From Kosakonia oryzae (GTDB lineage Bacteria > Pseudomonadota > Gammaproteobacteria > Enterobacterales > Enterobacteriaceae), in NCBI RefSeq assembly GCF_001658025.2, contig NZ_CP014007.2, positions 4,712,001 through 4,776,000 of the forward strand: a stretch of DNA of 64,000 nt, read 5' to 3'. Shown here piece after piece: positions 18,141 through 27,148 of this stretch (positions are counted from its first letter, which is position 1; the number at the start of each line of letters is the position of its first letter). The translations under genes and the position numbers were made by a program. Below the pieces are notes generated by a model, which was given only the letters and a program-made list of their open reading frames with translations, had not been told where the DNA came from and did not search any database.

Positions 18141-19307
18141 ATGTTCAACCAAAAGCCCTATGTGATCATCAGTCACGTTGTTAACGCGGCCGTGACAGAA
18201 GGTTTTATTCCCGCAGCGCAACACCTGGGCTATTCGGTGATCCTGCTTACCGATCACGCGATGGCGCATAACAGCAAGGTGGATGACAGCGTTACGGTTA
18301 TCGAATGCGAAGTATTTAACCCACTGTCCATTCTCGACACGCTCACCGAATGGGGGATCACGCCTGCTGCGCTGTTCTCCAATAGCGATCACTTGCAAAC
18401 GGCTACCGCTATTGCCGCCACTGCACTTGGTCTGCCCGCCAAGAACTGGCAAATTTGCTACGCCGCGAAAGAGAAATGGCGCATGCGCCAGCGCCTGAAA
18501 GCACTCGGGCAACCTTCAGTCTGGTCTGCTCAACTCCTTCCTGATGCATCACCGGCCGCTGACTGGCCGTGGCCAGTCGTGATCAAGCCAGGCCAGGGCG
18601 TAGCGTCTATGGATGTACGGCTTATTGAGGATCTCACGCGTTGCCAGCACTACCTTGACTCCCTGCCAGTCCGCCAGACATTGCTGGTTGAAGCGTTCAT
18701 GCAAGGGCCGCTGTTTACGCTGGAAACCCTCGGTGATGGCAATGAGCTGGTGGCAATTGGCGGTTTCGATGTCGAACTCTCCGCGCCGCCGCACTTTGTG
18801 GAGATGAGTGCGCGTTGGGCCGGTGAACATAGCACACGCTGGAAGCAGCAGGCGCTGGCACAGTTGCGTGAGTTTGGCGTGGGGTTTGGCGCTTGTCACA
18901 GCGAATTTATCGTTACCGATAATGGCCCCGTATTAGTTGAAATCAATTACCGCAGCATTGGCGATGGCCGCGAATTTCTGCTGGACCGCCTGCTGCCGGA
19001 GGGGTGGTTCACGCCGATCCTGCGTCTGCATCTTGGCGAACCGCTGCCGCCGATAAAAGCGGAACAGGGTGAAGCGCTCATCCATTATCTCGTCGCCGAT
19101 CGCAGTGGCACCTTGCAAACCGCACCTCAACCGCTCAACGCTCCGGGCCTCCACTACCGTCCGCTCAAATCCACCGGCGATCGCATCGAGCTCACCCACT
19201 CAAATAAAGATTACCTCGGCGTGCTGTACTTTGAAGCCAGCGATGACACGCAGCTCAAACAGCTCACTAACCGTACTCTCGCCGCACTAAAGTGGGAGAT
19301 TGTCTGA
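18141..19307 (+). CDS. pvsA: ATP-grasp ligase (PvsA-like, vibrioferrin biosynthesis)
   Basis: This is a 388-residue ATP-grasp enzyme. An N-terminal Rossmann-like part (YVIISHVVNAAVTEGFIPAA) is followed by the ATP-grasp domain with WPVVIKPGQGVASMDV near residue 145, the second lobe, and the metal-binding EFIVTDNGPVLVEINYR near residue 255. ATP-grasp ligases form amide bonds through acyl phosphates. PvsA of the vibrioferrin pathway is of this type and is thought to attach alanine to the citryl backbone. The assignment rests on the exact gene order matching pvsABCDE. Its stop overlaps the next start (TGATG). Confidence 0.82.
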   Translation: MFNQKPYVIISHVVNAAVTEGFIPAAQHLGYSVILLTDHAMAHNSKVDDSVTVIECEVFNPLSILDTLTEWGITPAALFSNSDHLQTATAIAATALGLPAKNWQICYAAKEKWRMRQRLKALGQPSVWSAQLLPDASPAADWPWPVVIKPGQGVASMDVRLIEDLTRCQHYLDSLPVRQTLLVEAFMQGPLFTLETLGDGNELVAIGGFDVELSAPPHFVEMSARWAGEHSTRWKQQALAQLREFGVGFGACHSEFIVTDNGPVLVEINYRSIGDGREFLLDRLLPEGWFTPILRLHLGEPLPPIKAEQGEALIHYLVADRSGTLQTAPQPLNAPGLHYRPLKSTGDRIELTHSNKDYLGVLYFEASDDTQLKQLTNRTLAALKWEIV

Positions 19308-21019
19308 TGAATCAGCATGACTACATTACGCTACGTATCATAAACGCCTGCCTGCGCGAAAACGTCAGTGGTTTGATAAGCCAGGGGCAGATTACACAAG
19401 ATTCTCAGCATCAGTGGCTTACCTGGCAGTCGGCCAGTCAGACATTGCGCCTGCAGGTGGATGCCTGTGATTACATGCAACCATGGCGGGCGGTATCCCC
19501 TGAATGGCAGATTAAAACCGCGCAAGGATGGCACTCGCAGTCTGGCTATGCTAACTGGCTGGCGGCGTTAATGCCGGATCAGCAACCGGAAACGCGAGAG
19601 CTCTTTGCTACCTATAAAGAGGAAGCCGACAGTGCCGTGGCACAAGGCGAACTCTGTGCCCTCGCTTTTACACAACAGCGCGCATCACTGTTACGTTCAC
19701 CGCATGAAATGAACTGGGGCGAGCGCCTGCGTCATGCCGATCAACTGGCAAGCTTCCTTGATCATCCTTACTACCCGACTGCGCGCGCGAAATTTGGTTT
19801 TAGCGAAGCCGACCTGCGCCAATACGCGCCTGAGTTTTGTCAGCCGTTTCGTCTGCGCTGGCTGGCTTTACCCCACCAGCAATTAACCCTGACGGCACCG
19901 GAAGCCAGACCGGACTGGTGGCCATTGCCGTCACAGGTTGGCCTGGATCCACAGCACTTCGCCCGGCATGCATTGATCCCTGTGCATCCTCTTACGTTGA
20001 GCCAATTACATGATCTTCCCGAAGGTGCGGTAATCGCGCCTGATGCCTGGCTCGATGTCTACCCCACCTTATCAGTACGTACCGTGCAGTTAGCGGACTA
20101 CCCGGATCAACATCTCAAAGTGCCGCTCAGCATGCGCACGCTGGGGCAGAAAAATATCCGTCTGATCAAACCCTCAACTCTGTATGACGGCCAGTGGTTC
20201 GCTGAAGTGCTGACCATGTTGGGGGAACAGGACAACCTGCTGCGCGGCAAATATCGCCATGTCGATGAGCGTTTTTGTGGCCATGTTGCGGAGAATAAAC
20301 AGTTAGCCTTCCTGTTGCGGCGCTACGCAGCGCCCCGTACCGGTGAAACGCTGTTACCGGTTGCGGCGCTTGGAAGCAAACTGCCGGACGGACGTTATTA
20401 TCTCTCTTCTCTGCTTGAACAACCCGGTATGCCAGACGTCGCGGAGTGGTGGCGTGAATACTGCCAGTTGATGGCGGATGTTCACCTGACGCTGTGGTTA
20501 CGCTACGGCATTGCCCTCGAATCCAATCAGCAGAATGCCGTGCTGAGCCTTACGCCAAATGAAGCCCTGACACTGGTGATGAAAGACAACGATGCGGCGC
20601 GCATTCTGCCCGAGCGTTTTGCAGCCGCCTGCCCGCACCTGGCAGAGCGCCTCATCACACTGCGCGATCCGCGCATTTGTGTGTCTGATGAAGCCGCGCT
20701 GGCGCAGATGTTTATCACCATCACCCTGCAACTCTGCCTGGCGGCCGTGCTGGAAAGTCTGACCGCAGGCGCACTGATCGATCGTGAAGCGGGGTATCAA
20801 ACGTTACGACATGCGCTTGAGCAGAGTCTGGCGCGTCTGGAGAGTGAAGGCGTCGATACAGCCTTTGCTCGACAGCAGTTGTTTGCCTGCTCCACGCAGC
20901 CAGTGAAATACCTGTTGCTGAGCGGCAGTCTGTTAAGCAAACAGGCGTCCGGCGCTGCAGATATCAACAAGTTCTATGGCCAGAGTGGGCCGAATTTCCT
21001 GCTGCGGGAAAAACGCTAA
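19307..21019 (+). CDS. pvsB: NIS siderophore synthetase, IucA/IucC family (PvsB-like)
   Basis: The product is 570 residues from the ATG at 19307, which overlaps the preceding TGA; a GTG or similar start at 19292 is less likely. It is an NRPS-independent siderophore synthetase. Family marks are LDHPYYPTARAKFGFSEADL for the nucleotide-binding region, ALIPVHPLTLSQL, and LKVPLSMRTLGQKNIRLIKP, then the C-terminal FhuF-like part with RYGIALESNQQNAVL. It adenylates a carboxylate and joins it to an amine or alcohol. In vibrioferrin synthesis PvsB is believed to perform a late condensation. The exact substrate here is inferred. Confidence 0.88.
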   Translation: MNQHDYITLRIINACLRENVSGLISQGQITQDSQHQWLTWQSASQTLRLQVDACDYMQPWRAVSPEWQIKTAQGWHSQSGYANWLAALMPDQQPETRELFATYKEEADSAVAQGELCALAFTQQRASLLRSPHEMNWGERLRHADQLASFLDHPYYPTARAKFGFSEADLRQYAPEFCQPFRLRWLALPHQQLTLTAPEARPDWWPLPSQVGLDPQHFARHALIPVHPLTLSQLHDLPEGAVIAPDAWLDVYPTLSVRTVQLADYPDQHLKVPLSMRTLGQKNIRLIKPSTLYDGQWFAEVLTMLGEQDNLLRGKYRHVDERFCGHVAENKQLAFLLRRYAAPRTGETLLPVAALGSKLPDGRYYLSSLLEQPGMPDVAEWWREYCQLMADVHLTLWLRYGIALESNQQNAVLSLTPNEALTLVMKDNDAARILPERFAAACPHLAERLITLRDPRICVSDEAALAQMFITITLQLCLAAVLESLTAGALIDREAGYQTLRHALEQSLARLESEGVDTAFARQQLFACSTQPVKYLLLSGSLLSKQASGAADINKFYGQSGPNFLLREKR

Positions 21020-22176
21020 TGCGCAGTACGTTGCAGGTGGTTCTGTCCTGCCACTTCCTGGCCGCATTTACCGTACTTGGCGTACCGCTCTATCTACCAC
21101 GGCTGCTGGTTTCATTTGGCATCGCTGAACGCAGCCTGTGGGCAGGCGTGCTGTTCAGCCTGCCTTCAGTGATGACGGCAATTTCTGCCGCGTGGTGGGG
21201 ACGGTTTGCCGATCGCTACGGGCGGCGGTTGTCGCTGCAGCGGGCCTTGTTCGGGCTGACATGCGCATTTTTACTGGCTGGCGTATCGCCCTCGTTACCC
21301 TGGTTGATCGTCGCACTCGCATTGCAGGGCATAGCGGGAGGAACCCTGGCTGCGGCGAATGGCTATCTTTCCCTGCATCTGCGCGGTGAACAACTGGCGA
21401 AAGCCCTTAACTGGACGCAATCATCCGCCCGGTTGGCGCTGCTGAGCGCACCACCGCTAATAGGCGGAATTCTGATGTGGCTACCCGATATTGGGCAGCG
21501 TCTGTGGCTGGGGCTGGCAATGTTATCGCTGTGCGGCCTGCTGCTCAGCCTGCGGCTGCCCGCCGATCCGGCCGTTGAGCCAACACACCGTGCAGTGCAG
21601 AACAACGGCATCCAATCCACGTTTCATTATCTGTGGGCGATGCAGTTTCTGTTCAACTTCGCCATGGTAGTGACGTTCCCCTACTTCCTGCCCTATGCCG
21701 CACATTGGCTACCTACGGAAGTGCTGATCGGTACGTTCTATAGCTGGCCGCATCTGATCTATCTGCTGCTTTTGCCACTCTGGCACCGTCTGGCGGGACG
21801 CAGCCTTTATTTTGTACCCGGCATGGCGCTGATTGCGATAGCGGCATGGTGGCACAGCCAATTAACCGGAGCGTCATCGCTGCTGGCGGCTCGCACGCTG
21901 TTTGGTTGCGGCATGCTGCTGGCTTACAGCGGCGCCAATCAGATGCTGAGCGACACCATTCGCCAACACAGCGCCGGAAAGCAGTTCGGGCAGATCGATG
22001 CCGCTGGCAAGTGGGCTGGCGTGGCTGCCGGTCTTGCTGCGGGCTGGTTGGTTTCGCATGTGTCGTTACAGGCGCCTTTCCTGGCTTCAGCGGCGGCGGC
22101 TTCTGGCGCCGTCTTACTCTTTGTTATTTCCCCTTTACGAGGATCAGGTTATGTCCGTATCACTCGCCGTTCGTGA
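21019..22176 (+). CDS. pvsC: MFS siderophore exporter (PvsC-like)
   Basis: This is a 385-residue major facilitator protein with about 11-12 predicted membrane helices and the loop 2-3 motif WWGRFADRYGRRLSL. The TAATG junction couples it to the synthetase upstream and its end overlaps the next gene by 26 bases. PvsC exports vibrioferrin across the inner membrane in Vibrio, and its place between the two NIS synthetases is the same here. Import or drug efflux is possible in principle but less likely in this context. Confidence 0.88.
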   Translation: MRSTLQVVLSCHFLAAFTVLGVPLYLPRLLVSFGIAERSLWAGVLFSLPSVMTAISAAWWGRFADRYGRRLSLQRALFGLTCAFLLAGVSPSLPWLIVALALQGIAGGTLAAANGYLSLHLRGEQLAKALNWTQSSARLALLSAPPLIGGILMWLPDIGQRLWLGLAMLSLCGLLLSLRLPADPAVEPTHRAVQNNGIQSTFHYLWAMQFLFNFAMVVTFPYFLPYAAHWLPTEVLIGTFYSWPHLIYLLLLPLWHRLAGRSLYFVPGMALIAIAAWWHSQLTGASSLLAARTLFGCGMLLAYSGANQMLSDTIRQHSAGKQFGQIDAAGKWAGVAAGLAAGWLVSHVSLQAPFLASAAAASGAVLLFVISPLRGSGYVRITRRS

Positions 22177-23908
22177 AAACCCACTGCTGACAGCAAAAGT
22201 CACCCCGCAAAGGGAGCTGGCGGAATTTGCCGGGCTGACAGCACTGCTGAACTGCTATATTCGCGAATTCGCTCGCCCGGCAGGACGAGTTAAACAGGTA
22301 CGCCAGGGCAATATTCCGTTGTCGTTAGCCAGCCGTATGGTCGCGGGCAAAGTGATTTTGCTGCAAATGGGAGAGGATGGCAGCACGTTACTCGCCATCC
22401 GGGCTATCCGCTGGAGTTTATTGGATCGCGGCGACTTTATCGGTACTCCGTTTGTGAAAGAGTTTGGTCGCCCGTGGCGGGCCGTCCGTTGTAGTGAAGC
22501 AATGGCGTTGCTGGTCAATGATATGGTGCGGCAGACCGGGCAATTACCCGATTCAGAACTGCTGGATCAAATTGAAAACAGCGTCCAGGTGACGGCCTCT
22601 TTCCTGCAGCATCTGCCAAAGCAGGCCAGCGAGCATAGCTACATTCAAAGCGAAGAGCGCCTGCTTTGGGGCCATCCGATGCATCCGAGCCCGAAAAGCC
22701 GTCAGGGTGTGACGCCAGAGGCGTTACTGGCTTGCTCGCCCGAAGTCGCAGCGCGCTTCCCGCTGTTCTGGTTCCGCATTCACCCCTCGCTATTACAGGT
22801 TCGGGGCAGTGCGCCAGTTAAGGCAATGCTGGATAACCTCCATGGCGAGCACTGCTATCCTTGCCATCCCTGGGAGGTTCGCCACATCATGCAGTCGCCG
22901 CTTTATACGCGTGCCGTGAGCCGTGGGCTCATCACGCCGCTTGGGCTTACGGGTGCAGAATTCGCGGCGACATCATCGGTGCGCACCTTGTATCGCGCCG
23001 ATCTGCCCTATTACCTTAAATGCTCCATCCATGTGCGGCTCACCAACTGTGTCCGCAAGAATGCCTGGTATGAACTGGAAAGCGCAGTTGCGCTGAATAC
23101 GCTACTTGAGGAACGTTTTGCGCGCCTGGAAAGTACGGTGCCTGGCTTCCACATCATGCGCGAGCCAGCCGCCAGCAGCCTTGATTTCTCCGCGCTGGCG
23201 CAAGCAGACGAAGCGGAAGAAGTGCGCCATTTACAAGAGTGTTTCGGCATTCTTTATCGTGAGAATCTCACCGATCAACAGCCCTGGCTGGCGGCATCGC
23301 TGTTTGCACTCGACCACCAGGGCCACAGCCCGCTTCACCTGCAAATTCAGCAGTTGAGCACAGCGCAGGGGCTTTCTCTACAGCAGGCGAATTTATTGTG
23401 GCTCGACAGGTATCTGTCAGTGTTGCTTCCTGGTGTGCTGGAGGCGTTCTTCACGGAAGGAATGGTGTTTGAGCCACACCTGCAAAACGTTCTGGTTTCC
23501 ATTGAAAATTACCTTCCGGCTCAACTGTGGGTACGCGATCTGGAAGGCACAAAACTCACCACCGAGCGCTGGTCAGCCTCCGATTTAGCGATGATGTCCG
23601 AGCGTGCCAGACAGTCCGTCTGGTACAACCGGGAACAGGGCTGGCGTCGCGTCGCCTATTGCCTGCTGATCAATCACCTGTCGGAAGTGCTGTTCCGCCT
23701 CGCCGATGACGATCAGGTAATGGAACAGCAATTGTGGGATTTACTGGCGGCGCAACTTGGCCGTTGGCGGCATCAGCCGGAAATCGCTGCGATCCTTGAG
23801 GGCGGCCCTATTCCGTCAAAAAACAATCTGAAAACCCGCCTGCTGCGCAAAGCGGATAAACACGCGGATTACACCCTGCTGCAACACCCAATGAGGAGCA
23901 CGCAATGA
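22151..23908 (+). CDS. pvsD: NIS siderophore synthetase, IucA/IucC family (PvsD-like)
   Basis: The product is 585 residues from the ATG at 22151, preceded by GAGGATCAGGTT. The frame is open further upstream, but that stretch is the other frame of pvsC. It has the strong NIS motif GHPMHPSPKSRQG near residue 174, then FWFRIHPSLLQV, CYPCHPWEVRHIM and LKCSIHVRLTNCVRK, and EPHLQNVLVSIE near the C-terminus. PvsD condenses citrate with serine in the published vibrioferrin route, and the same is inferred here. Its stop overlaps pvsE (ATGA). Confidence 0.9.
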   Translation: MSVSLAVRENPLLTAKVTPQRELAEFAGLTALLNCYIREFARPAGRVKQVRQGNIPLSLASRMVAGKVILLQMGEDGSTLLAIRAIRWSLLDRGDFIGTPFVKEFGRPWRAVRCSEAMALLVNDMVRQTGQLPDSELLDQIENSVQVTASFLQHLPKQASEHSYIQSEERLLWGHPMHPSPKSRQGVTPEALLACSPEVAARFPLFWFRIHPSLLQVRGSAPVKAMLDNLHGEHCYPCHPWEVRHIMQSPLYTRAVSRGLITPLGLTGAEFAATSSVRTLYRADLPYYLKCSIHVRLTNCVRKNAWYELESAVALNTLLEERFARLESTVPGFHIMREPAASSLDFSALAQADEAEEVRHLQECFGILYRENLTDQQPWLAASLFALDHQGHSPLHLQIQQLSTAQGLSLQQANLLWLDRYLSVLLPGVLEAFFTEGMVFEPHLQNVLVSIENYLPAQLWVRDLEGTKLTTERWSASDLAMMSERARQSVWYNREQGWRRVAYCLLINHLSEVLFRLADDDQVMEQQLWDLLAAQLGRWRHQPEIAAILEGGPIPSKNNLKTRLLRKADKHADYTLLQHPMRSTQ

Positions 23909-25086
23909 CGCCGAAAGTCAAAGAGGCGCTGCAACAGTTGCAGCAACAGCGCTCAGAGCCGTTTTGCGCTTATGTGTATGATCTCGTTGCACTGCGCCAA
24001 CATATCCGCAGCATGCGTCATGCATTGCCAGCAGGTTGTGAACTGTTTTACGCCGCAAAGGCGAATCCTGAAGCCCCCATACTGCGTACATTATGCGAAT
24101 ACGTTGATGGCTTTGAAGCGGCATCCGGTGGCGAACTCAACTGGTTACGTGAGCAGGTGGCTGGCAAGCCGCTGATTTTCGGCGGCCCCGGCAAGCTGCA
24201 GAGTGAACTGCGCCAGGCGGTGCAGCTCGGCGTGGACGTTTTACACGTGGAGAGTTTGACCGAGCTGCGTCGTTTACAGGCTATCGCGCTTGATGAGAAT
24301 CGAACGGTCTCCGTACTGTTGCGGATGAACATTGCGCTGGAGGGGATCGGCGGTACGCGTCTGATGATGGGAGGCAAACCGACGCCTTTTGGTCTCGACG
24401 AGCATGATCTGCCTGCGGCATTAAGCGAAATCGCCAGCTCTCCGCAAATCAATCTGCGCGGTTTCCACTTCCATCTGATGTCTCACCAACTGGATGTGGA
24501 TAATCATCTGGCGTTGATCCGTCTGTATCTGGACAAGGTCCGTAGCTGGTGCGATCGCTGGTCGCTGAACATTGACTTGATTAACGTCGGTGGCGGTATC
24601 GGTATTAACTATCTTGAACCGCAGCATCACTTTGACTGGACGTCTTTTTGCCAGCGCCTGCCAGACGTGACGCAATTCAGCCAGGCGCAAGGCTGGACGC
24701 TGCGCTTTGAGTGTGGTCGTTTCATAGCTGCTGCCTGCGGCTATTACGTCATGGAAGTGCTGGACGTCAAAAAGAATCTCGGCGAATGGTTTGCGATTGG
24801 TCGCGGGGGAACGCACCATTTTCGCACCCCGGCGGCGCAAAGCCACAACCACCCGTTCAGCATATTGCGACGCGAACAAAACGCTGAATGGATAAAAGAT
24901 GAACATGTGACGCTGGTCGGGCAACTCTGTACGCCAAAAGATGTACTGGCACGCCAGCAGCCCGTTGCCGCGCTGGCACCAGGTGACTGGCTGGTGTTCA
25001 GCCTGGCGGGCGCTTACGCCTGGAACATATCGCACCAGAACTTCCTGATGCATTCTCCACCTGAGTTTATTTGGCTCGAAAACTGA
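23905..25086 (+). CDS. pvsE: PLP-dependent decarboxylase (PvsE/SbnH-like)
   Basis: This is a 393-residue fold-type III PLP enzyme related to diaminopimelate decarboxylase. The PLP lysine lies in FYAAKANPEAPIL at about K52. A GGGIGINY glycine loop binds the phosphate, and FECGRFIAAACGYYV and ALAPGDWLVFSLAGAYAWN form the C-terminal beta-domain side of the active site. PvsE decarboxylates the citryl-serine intermediate to give the ethanolamine moiety of vibrioferrin; SbnH does the analogous step in staphyloferrin B. It is last in the operon and followed by a terminator. Confidence 0.88.
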   Translation: MTPKVKEALQQLQQQRSEPFCAYVYDLVALRQHIRSMRHALPAGCELFYAAKANPEAPILRTLCEYVDGFEAASGGELNWLREQVAGKPLIFGGPGKLQSELRQAVQLGVDVLHVESLTELRRLQAIALDENRTVSVLLRMNIALEGIGGTRLMMGGKPTPFGLDEHDLPAALSEIASSPQINLRGFHFHLMSHQLDVDNHLALIRLYLDKVRSWCDRWSLNIDLINVGGGIGINYLEPQHHFDWTSFCQRLPDVTQFSQAQGWTLRFECGRFIAAACGYYVMEVLDVKKNLGEWFAIGRGGTHHFRTPAAQSHNHPFSILRREQNAEWIKDEHVTLVGQLCTPKDVLARQQPVAALAPGDWLVFSLAGAYAWNISHQNFLMHSPPEFIWLEN

Positions 25087-25114
25087 AGAAAACGGTTTAC
25101 CTTCTGACACGACA

Positions 25115-25151
25115 GGCGGCCTGCTGAAAAAGAGTCAGGCCGCCCTTATTT
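25115..25151 (+). terminator. Intrinsic terminator of siderophore operon
   Basis: GGCGGCCTG (25115-25123) pairs with CAGGCCGCC (25136-25144) and is followed by CTTATTTTA. It lies 28 bases after pvsE. Confidence 0.85.
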
Positions 25152-25186
25152 TAGCGATGTCCGTGTGGAGAGGGCGATGATGAACG

Positions 25187-26098
25187 TTAAGCCTCTTGCT
25201 GCAATGCTCCTGCAGCGGGAGTGATTTCAGCAAGCAGCCAGCGTTCAAAATCCGCTAACGCCGCTTCATTCATTCCGGTTTCCGTCGGTTTGATTAAACA
25301 GAATGTTTTGCTCAGGCTGGCGGATTCTGGCCAGGGTGAAACAAGCAGACCGCGCCTCAATTCATTTTCGATATACATGCGCGGCACCAGCGCCACACCT
25401 TGCCCCGCCATAACGGCAGCGATGGCCATTTCATGCAGGTCGTACCGCACTCCCAGCCCTGGATTATCCAGGTTTATGTGGCTTTCGCGGGCATACAGAT
25501 GCCATGCATCCGGATTCTGCCGTCGGTGAATCCGTGGCAGCGTGTTTAACTGTTCATCAACGTCACCTTGCGCCAGCAGCGCGGGGTGGCACACCGGAAC
25601 CAGCTTTTCCTGAAACAGAAACTGCATGCGCATGCCGGTCCATGCGGGATGTTCAAAATGGATCACGGCGTCAAAACCACTTCCGCTCAGAATAAAAGGG
25701 TCGGTACTGGCCGCAATATTTACCGTTATGTCCGGGTGCAATGATCTGAAGCTGCCCAGGCGCGGGATCAGCCATCGGCTGGAAAAGGTCGGCAGGACGG
25801 CAATATCCAGACTCTTATTTCCCTCTGGCAACCCCATGATGTATTGGGTATCCCTTTCGAGCCGCGCCAGTGTTTCGTGGACGTGCCGCGCATAGCGTGC
25901 GCCTGCGGGATTAAGCTTTACGCGGCTTCCCGTACGGTCGAACAGCCTGCAGTTCAGCAACGATTCAAGGCGGGCAATCTGGCGGCTAATGGCCCCTTCC
26001 GTCAGGGAGAGTTCCTCTGCGGCACGGGCAAAACTGCCGTGCCTCGCGGCGGCATCAAAAGCCTGCAGAGAAGTGCTACTGGGTATTTTTCTGCGCAT
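25187..26098 (-). CDS. LysR-family regulator (GcvA-like)
   Basis: This 303-residue LTTR has the winged HTH at residues 1-65 (TSLQAFDAAARHGSFARAAE, LTEGAISRQIARLE) and a periplasmic-binding-like effector domain from about residue 90. The HTH segment resembles the GcvA/AmpR subgroup. It is divergent from the three-gene operon 26260-27985, which it probably controls through an interrupted palindrome in the 160-base shared region. The effector is unknown. Confidence 0.92.
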   Translation of the reverse strand: MRRKIPSSTSLQAFDAAARHGSFARAAEELSLTEGAISRQIARLESLLNCRLFDRTGSRVKLNPAGARYARHVHETLARLERDTQYIMGLPEGNKSLDIAVLPTFSSRWLIPRLGSFRSLHPDITVNIAASTDPFILSGSGFDAVIHFEHPAWTGMRMQFLFQEKLVPVCHPALLAQGDVDEQLNTLPRIHRRQNPDAWHLYARESHINLDNPGLGVRYDLHEMAIAAVMAGQGVALVPRMYIENELRRGLLVSPWPESASLSKTFCLIKPTETGMNEAALADFERWLLAEITPAAGALQQEA

Positions 26099-26131
26099 AA
26101 AAGAGCCCTTCCGCTGTGCTGATAACGCCGC

Positions 26132-26152
26132 TTAGTGAGTTAATGTCACTAA
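26132..26152. promoter_or_regulatory. Candidate LysR operator
   Basis: TTAGTGA (26132-26138) and TCACTAA (26146-26152) are perfect 7-bp arms around 7 bases, located between the divergent LysR gene and its presumed target operon, as is usual for LTTR activation sites. Confidence 0.6.
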
Positions 26153-26259
26153 ACAATGAAATATTGTCGATTTTCAGGCCGGAATACACCTTATAGCATG
26201 ATCAAAAGTCATTAAGCGGATTATTCGTTGTCCGCTGTTTATCATGCGGAGGCAGGACA

Positions 26260-26805
26260 ATGTTGTATATCGTGGAGTGCTCATATACCGATCCCCAAAG
26301 CGAGGGAGAATGGAATGCATTTTACAGCCTGGAAAAATTACCCGCGCTGGTCTCTGTGAATGGGTTCCGTACTTCTCAGCGCTTTCGCGCCGTGAACCCC
26401 GGCTGCCCGACTTATCTCGCCCTTCACACCGTAAAAGATGCAGAGGTACTCAGCAGTGATGATTATCGGCGCAAAGGGGGCGGTAATTTCTCCCGTTGGC
26501 AGGCATATATCACTGACTGGCATCGTAATCTGTATGCATGCGCAGCACCGGCTCCGGCCGTCTCGTCAGATGAAATTCTGCTTCTCAGCGCGCAGCCGGT
26601 AAGCGCTTTAGCCACAACGCTGGGGAACCCGGCGATGGAAATGCACGCGGCAGGGCTGGAACGATCCCCGGAACATCGCGTTGCCTGGGTTCTGCCACGT
26701 GAAAGCGCCTTGCCGCTGGCGGAGGTGCCCGGCGTATATCTTTACGAACCGCTGACATCGCAACTGCAATGTCCGGTTGAGCACCACCAGCAGGGGAGCC
26801 ATTAA
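26260..26805 (+). CDS. Uncharacterised protein, possible dimeric alpha/beta-barrel fold
   Basis: The 181-residue protein begins MLYIVECSYTDPQSEGEWNA, which resembles the first strand and helix of a ferredoxin-like dimeric alpha/beta barrel (EthD or DUF4286 type). A second strand region VNGFRTSQRF and a WRYxxW-like SRWQAYITDWHRNLYA follow. The C-terminal third looks like a second, degenerate copy of a short domain. The precise function is not recognisable. It precedes the tautomerase-like gene by only 3 bases and may act on the same small aromatic or keto-acid substrate. Confidence 0.7.
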   Translation: MLYIVECSYTDPQSEGEWNAFYSLEKLPALVSVNGFRTSQRFRAVNPGCPTYLALHTVKDAEVLSSDDYRRKGGGNFSRWQAYITDWHRNLYACAAPAPAVSSDEILLLSAQPVSALATTLGNPAMEMHAAGLERSPEHRVAWVLPRESALPLAEVPGVYLYEPLTSQLQCPVEHHQQGSH

Positions 26806-26808
26806 GTC

Positions 26809-27135
26809 ATGCCTAATCTGACGTTTTACCTTTCGGAAGAACACGCTGACAGGTATACCGATCTTCCCGATTTTACCCGCACCTGTGGTGCCCTCTGCGC
26901 TGACATTCTCGCCGCAGAGCCGGACAACGTGCATATCATATTTGTGACGGTAAAGCAGGGATGCGGGCATCCGGTCTATGCCGAGCTCTTTTATCGGCTG
27001 ACACCCTGGCGCACGCAGGAAGTGATGGAAAACTTTATGCGTGAACTGGATCTCGCCACGCAGCAGGCCTGGGGGCTAATGGCGCGTATTCGCTGCTTTG
27101 GCTCCCCTGCTCCGTACCCGTACGCCAAAAACTAA
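26809..27135 (+). CDS. Tautomerase-like small protein
   Basis: The protein has 108 residues and starts MPNLTFYLSE. If the initiator Met is removed, Pro is residue 1, the catalytic base of the tautomerase (4-oxalocrotonate tautomerase/MIF) superfamily. The predicted beta-alpha-beta order (strand, helix with CGALCADILAAEPDNVHIIFV, strand) fits. It lies between an uncharacterised gene and an MBL hydrolase in a LysR-controlled operon, so a ring-cleavage or keto-enol step is plausible. Confidence 0.68.
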   Translation: MPNLTFYLSEEHADRYTDLPDFTRTCGALCADILAAEPDNVHIIFVTVKQGCGHPVYAELFYRLTPWRTQEVMENFMRELDLATQQAWGLMARIRCFGSPAPYPYAKN

Positions 27136-27148
27136 TCCTGAGGTATGT

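Noticed and set aside
21998-22150. N-terminal extension of the second NIS synthetase
   Set aside because: It runs in another frame of the exporter gene; the ATG at 22151 has a good ribosome site and begins the family-like sequence.
17340-25086. Reading the operon as staphyloferrin B or aerobactin
   Set aside because: Staphyloferrin B needs SbnA/SbnB and three NIS synthetases; aerobactin needs iucB and iucD. None of these is present, while the ATP-grasp gene and order fit pvsABCDE.
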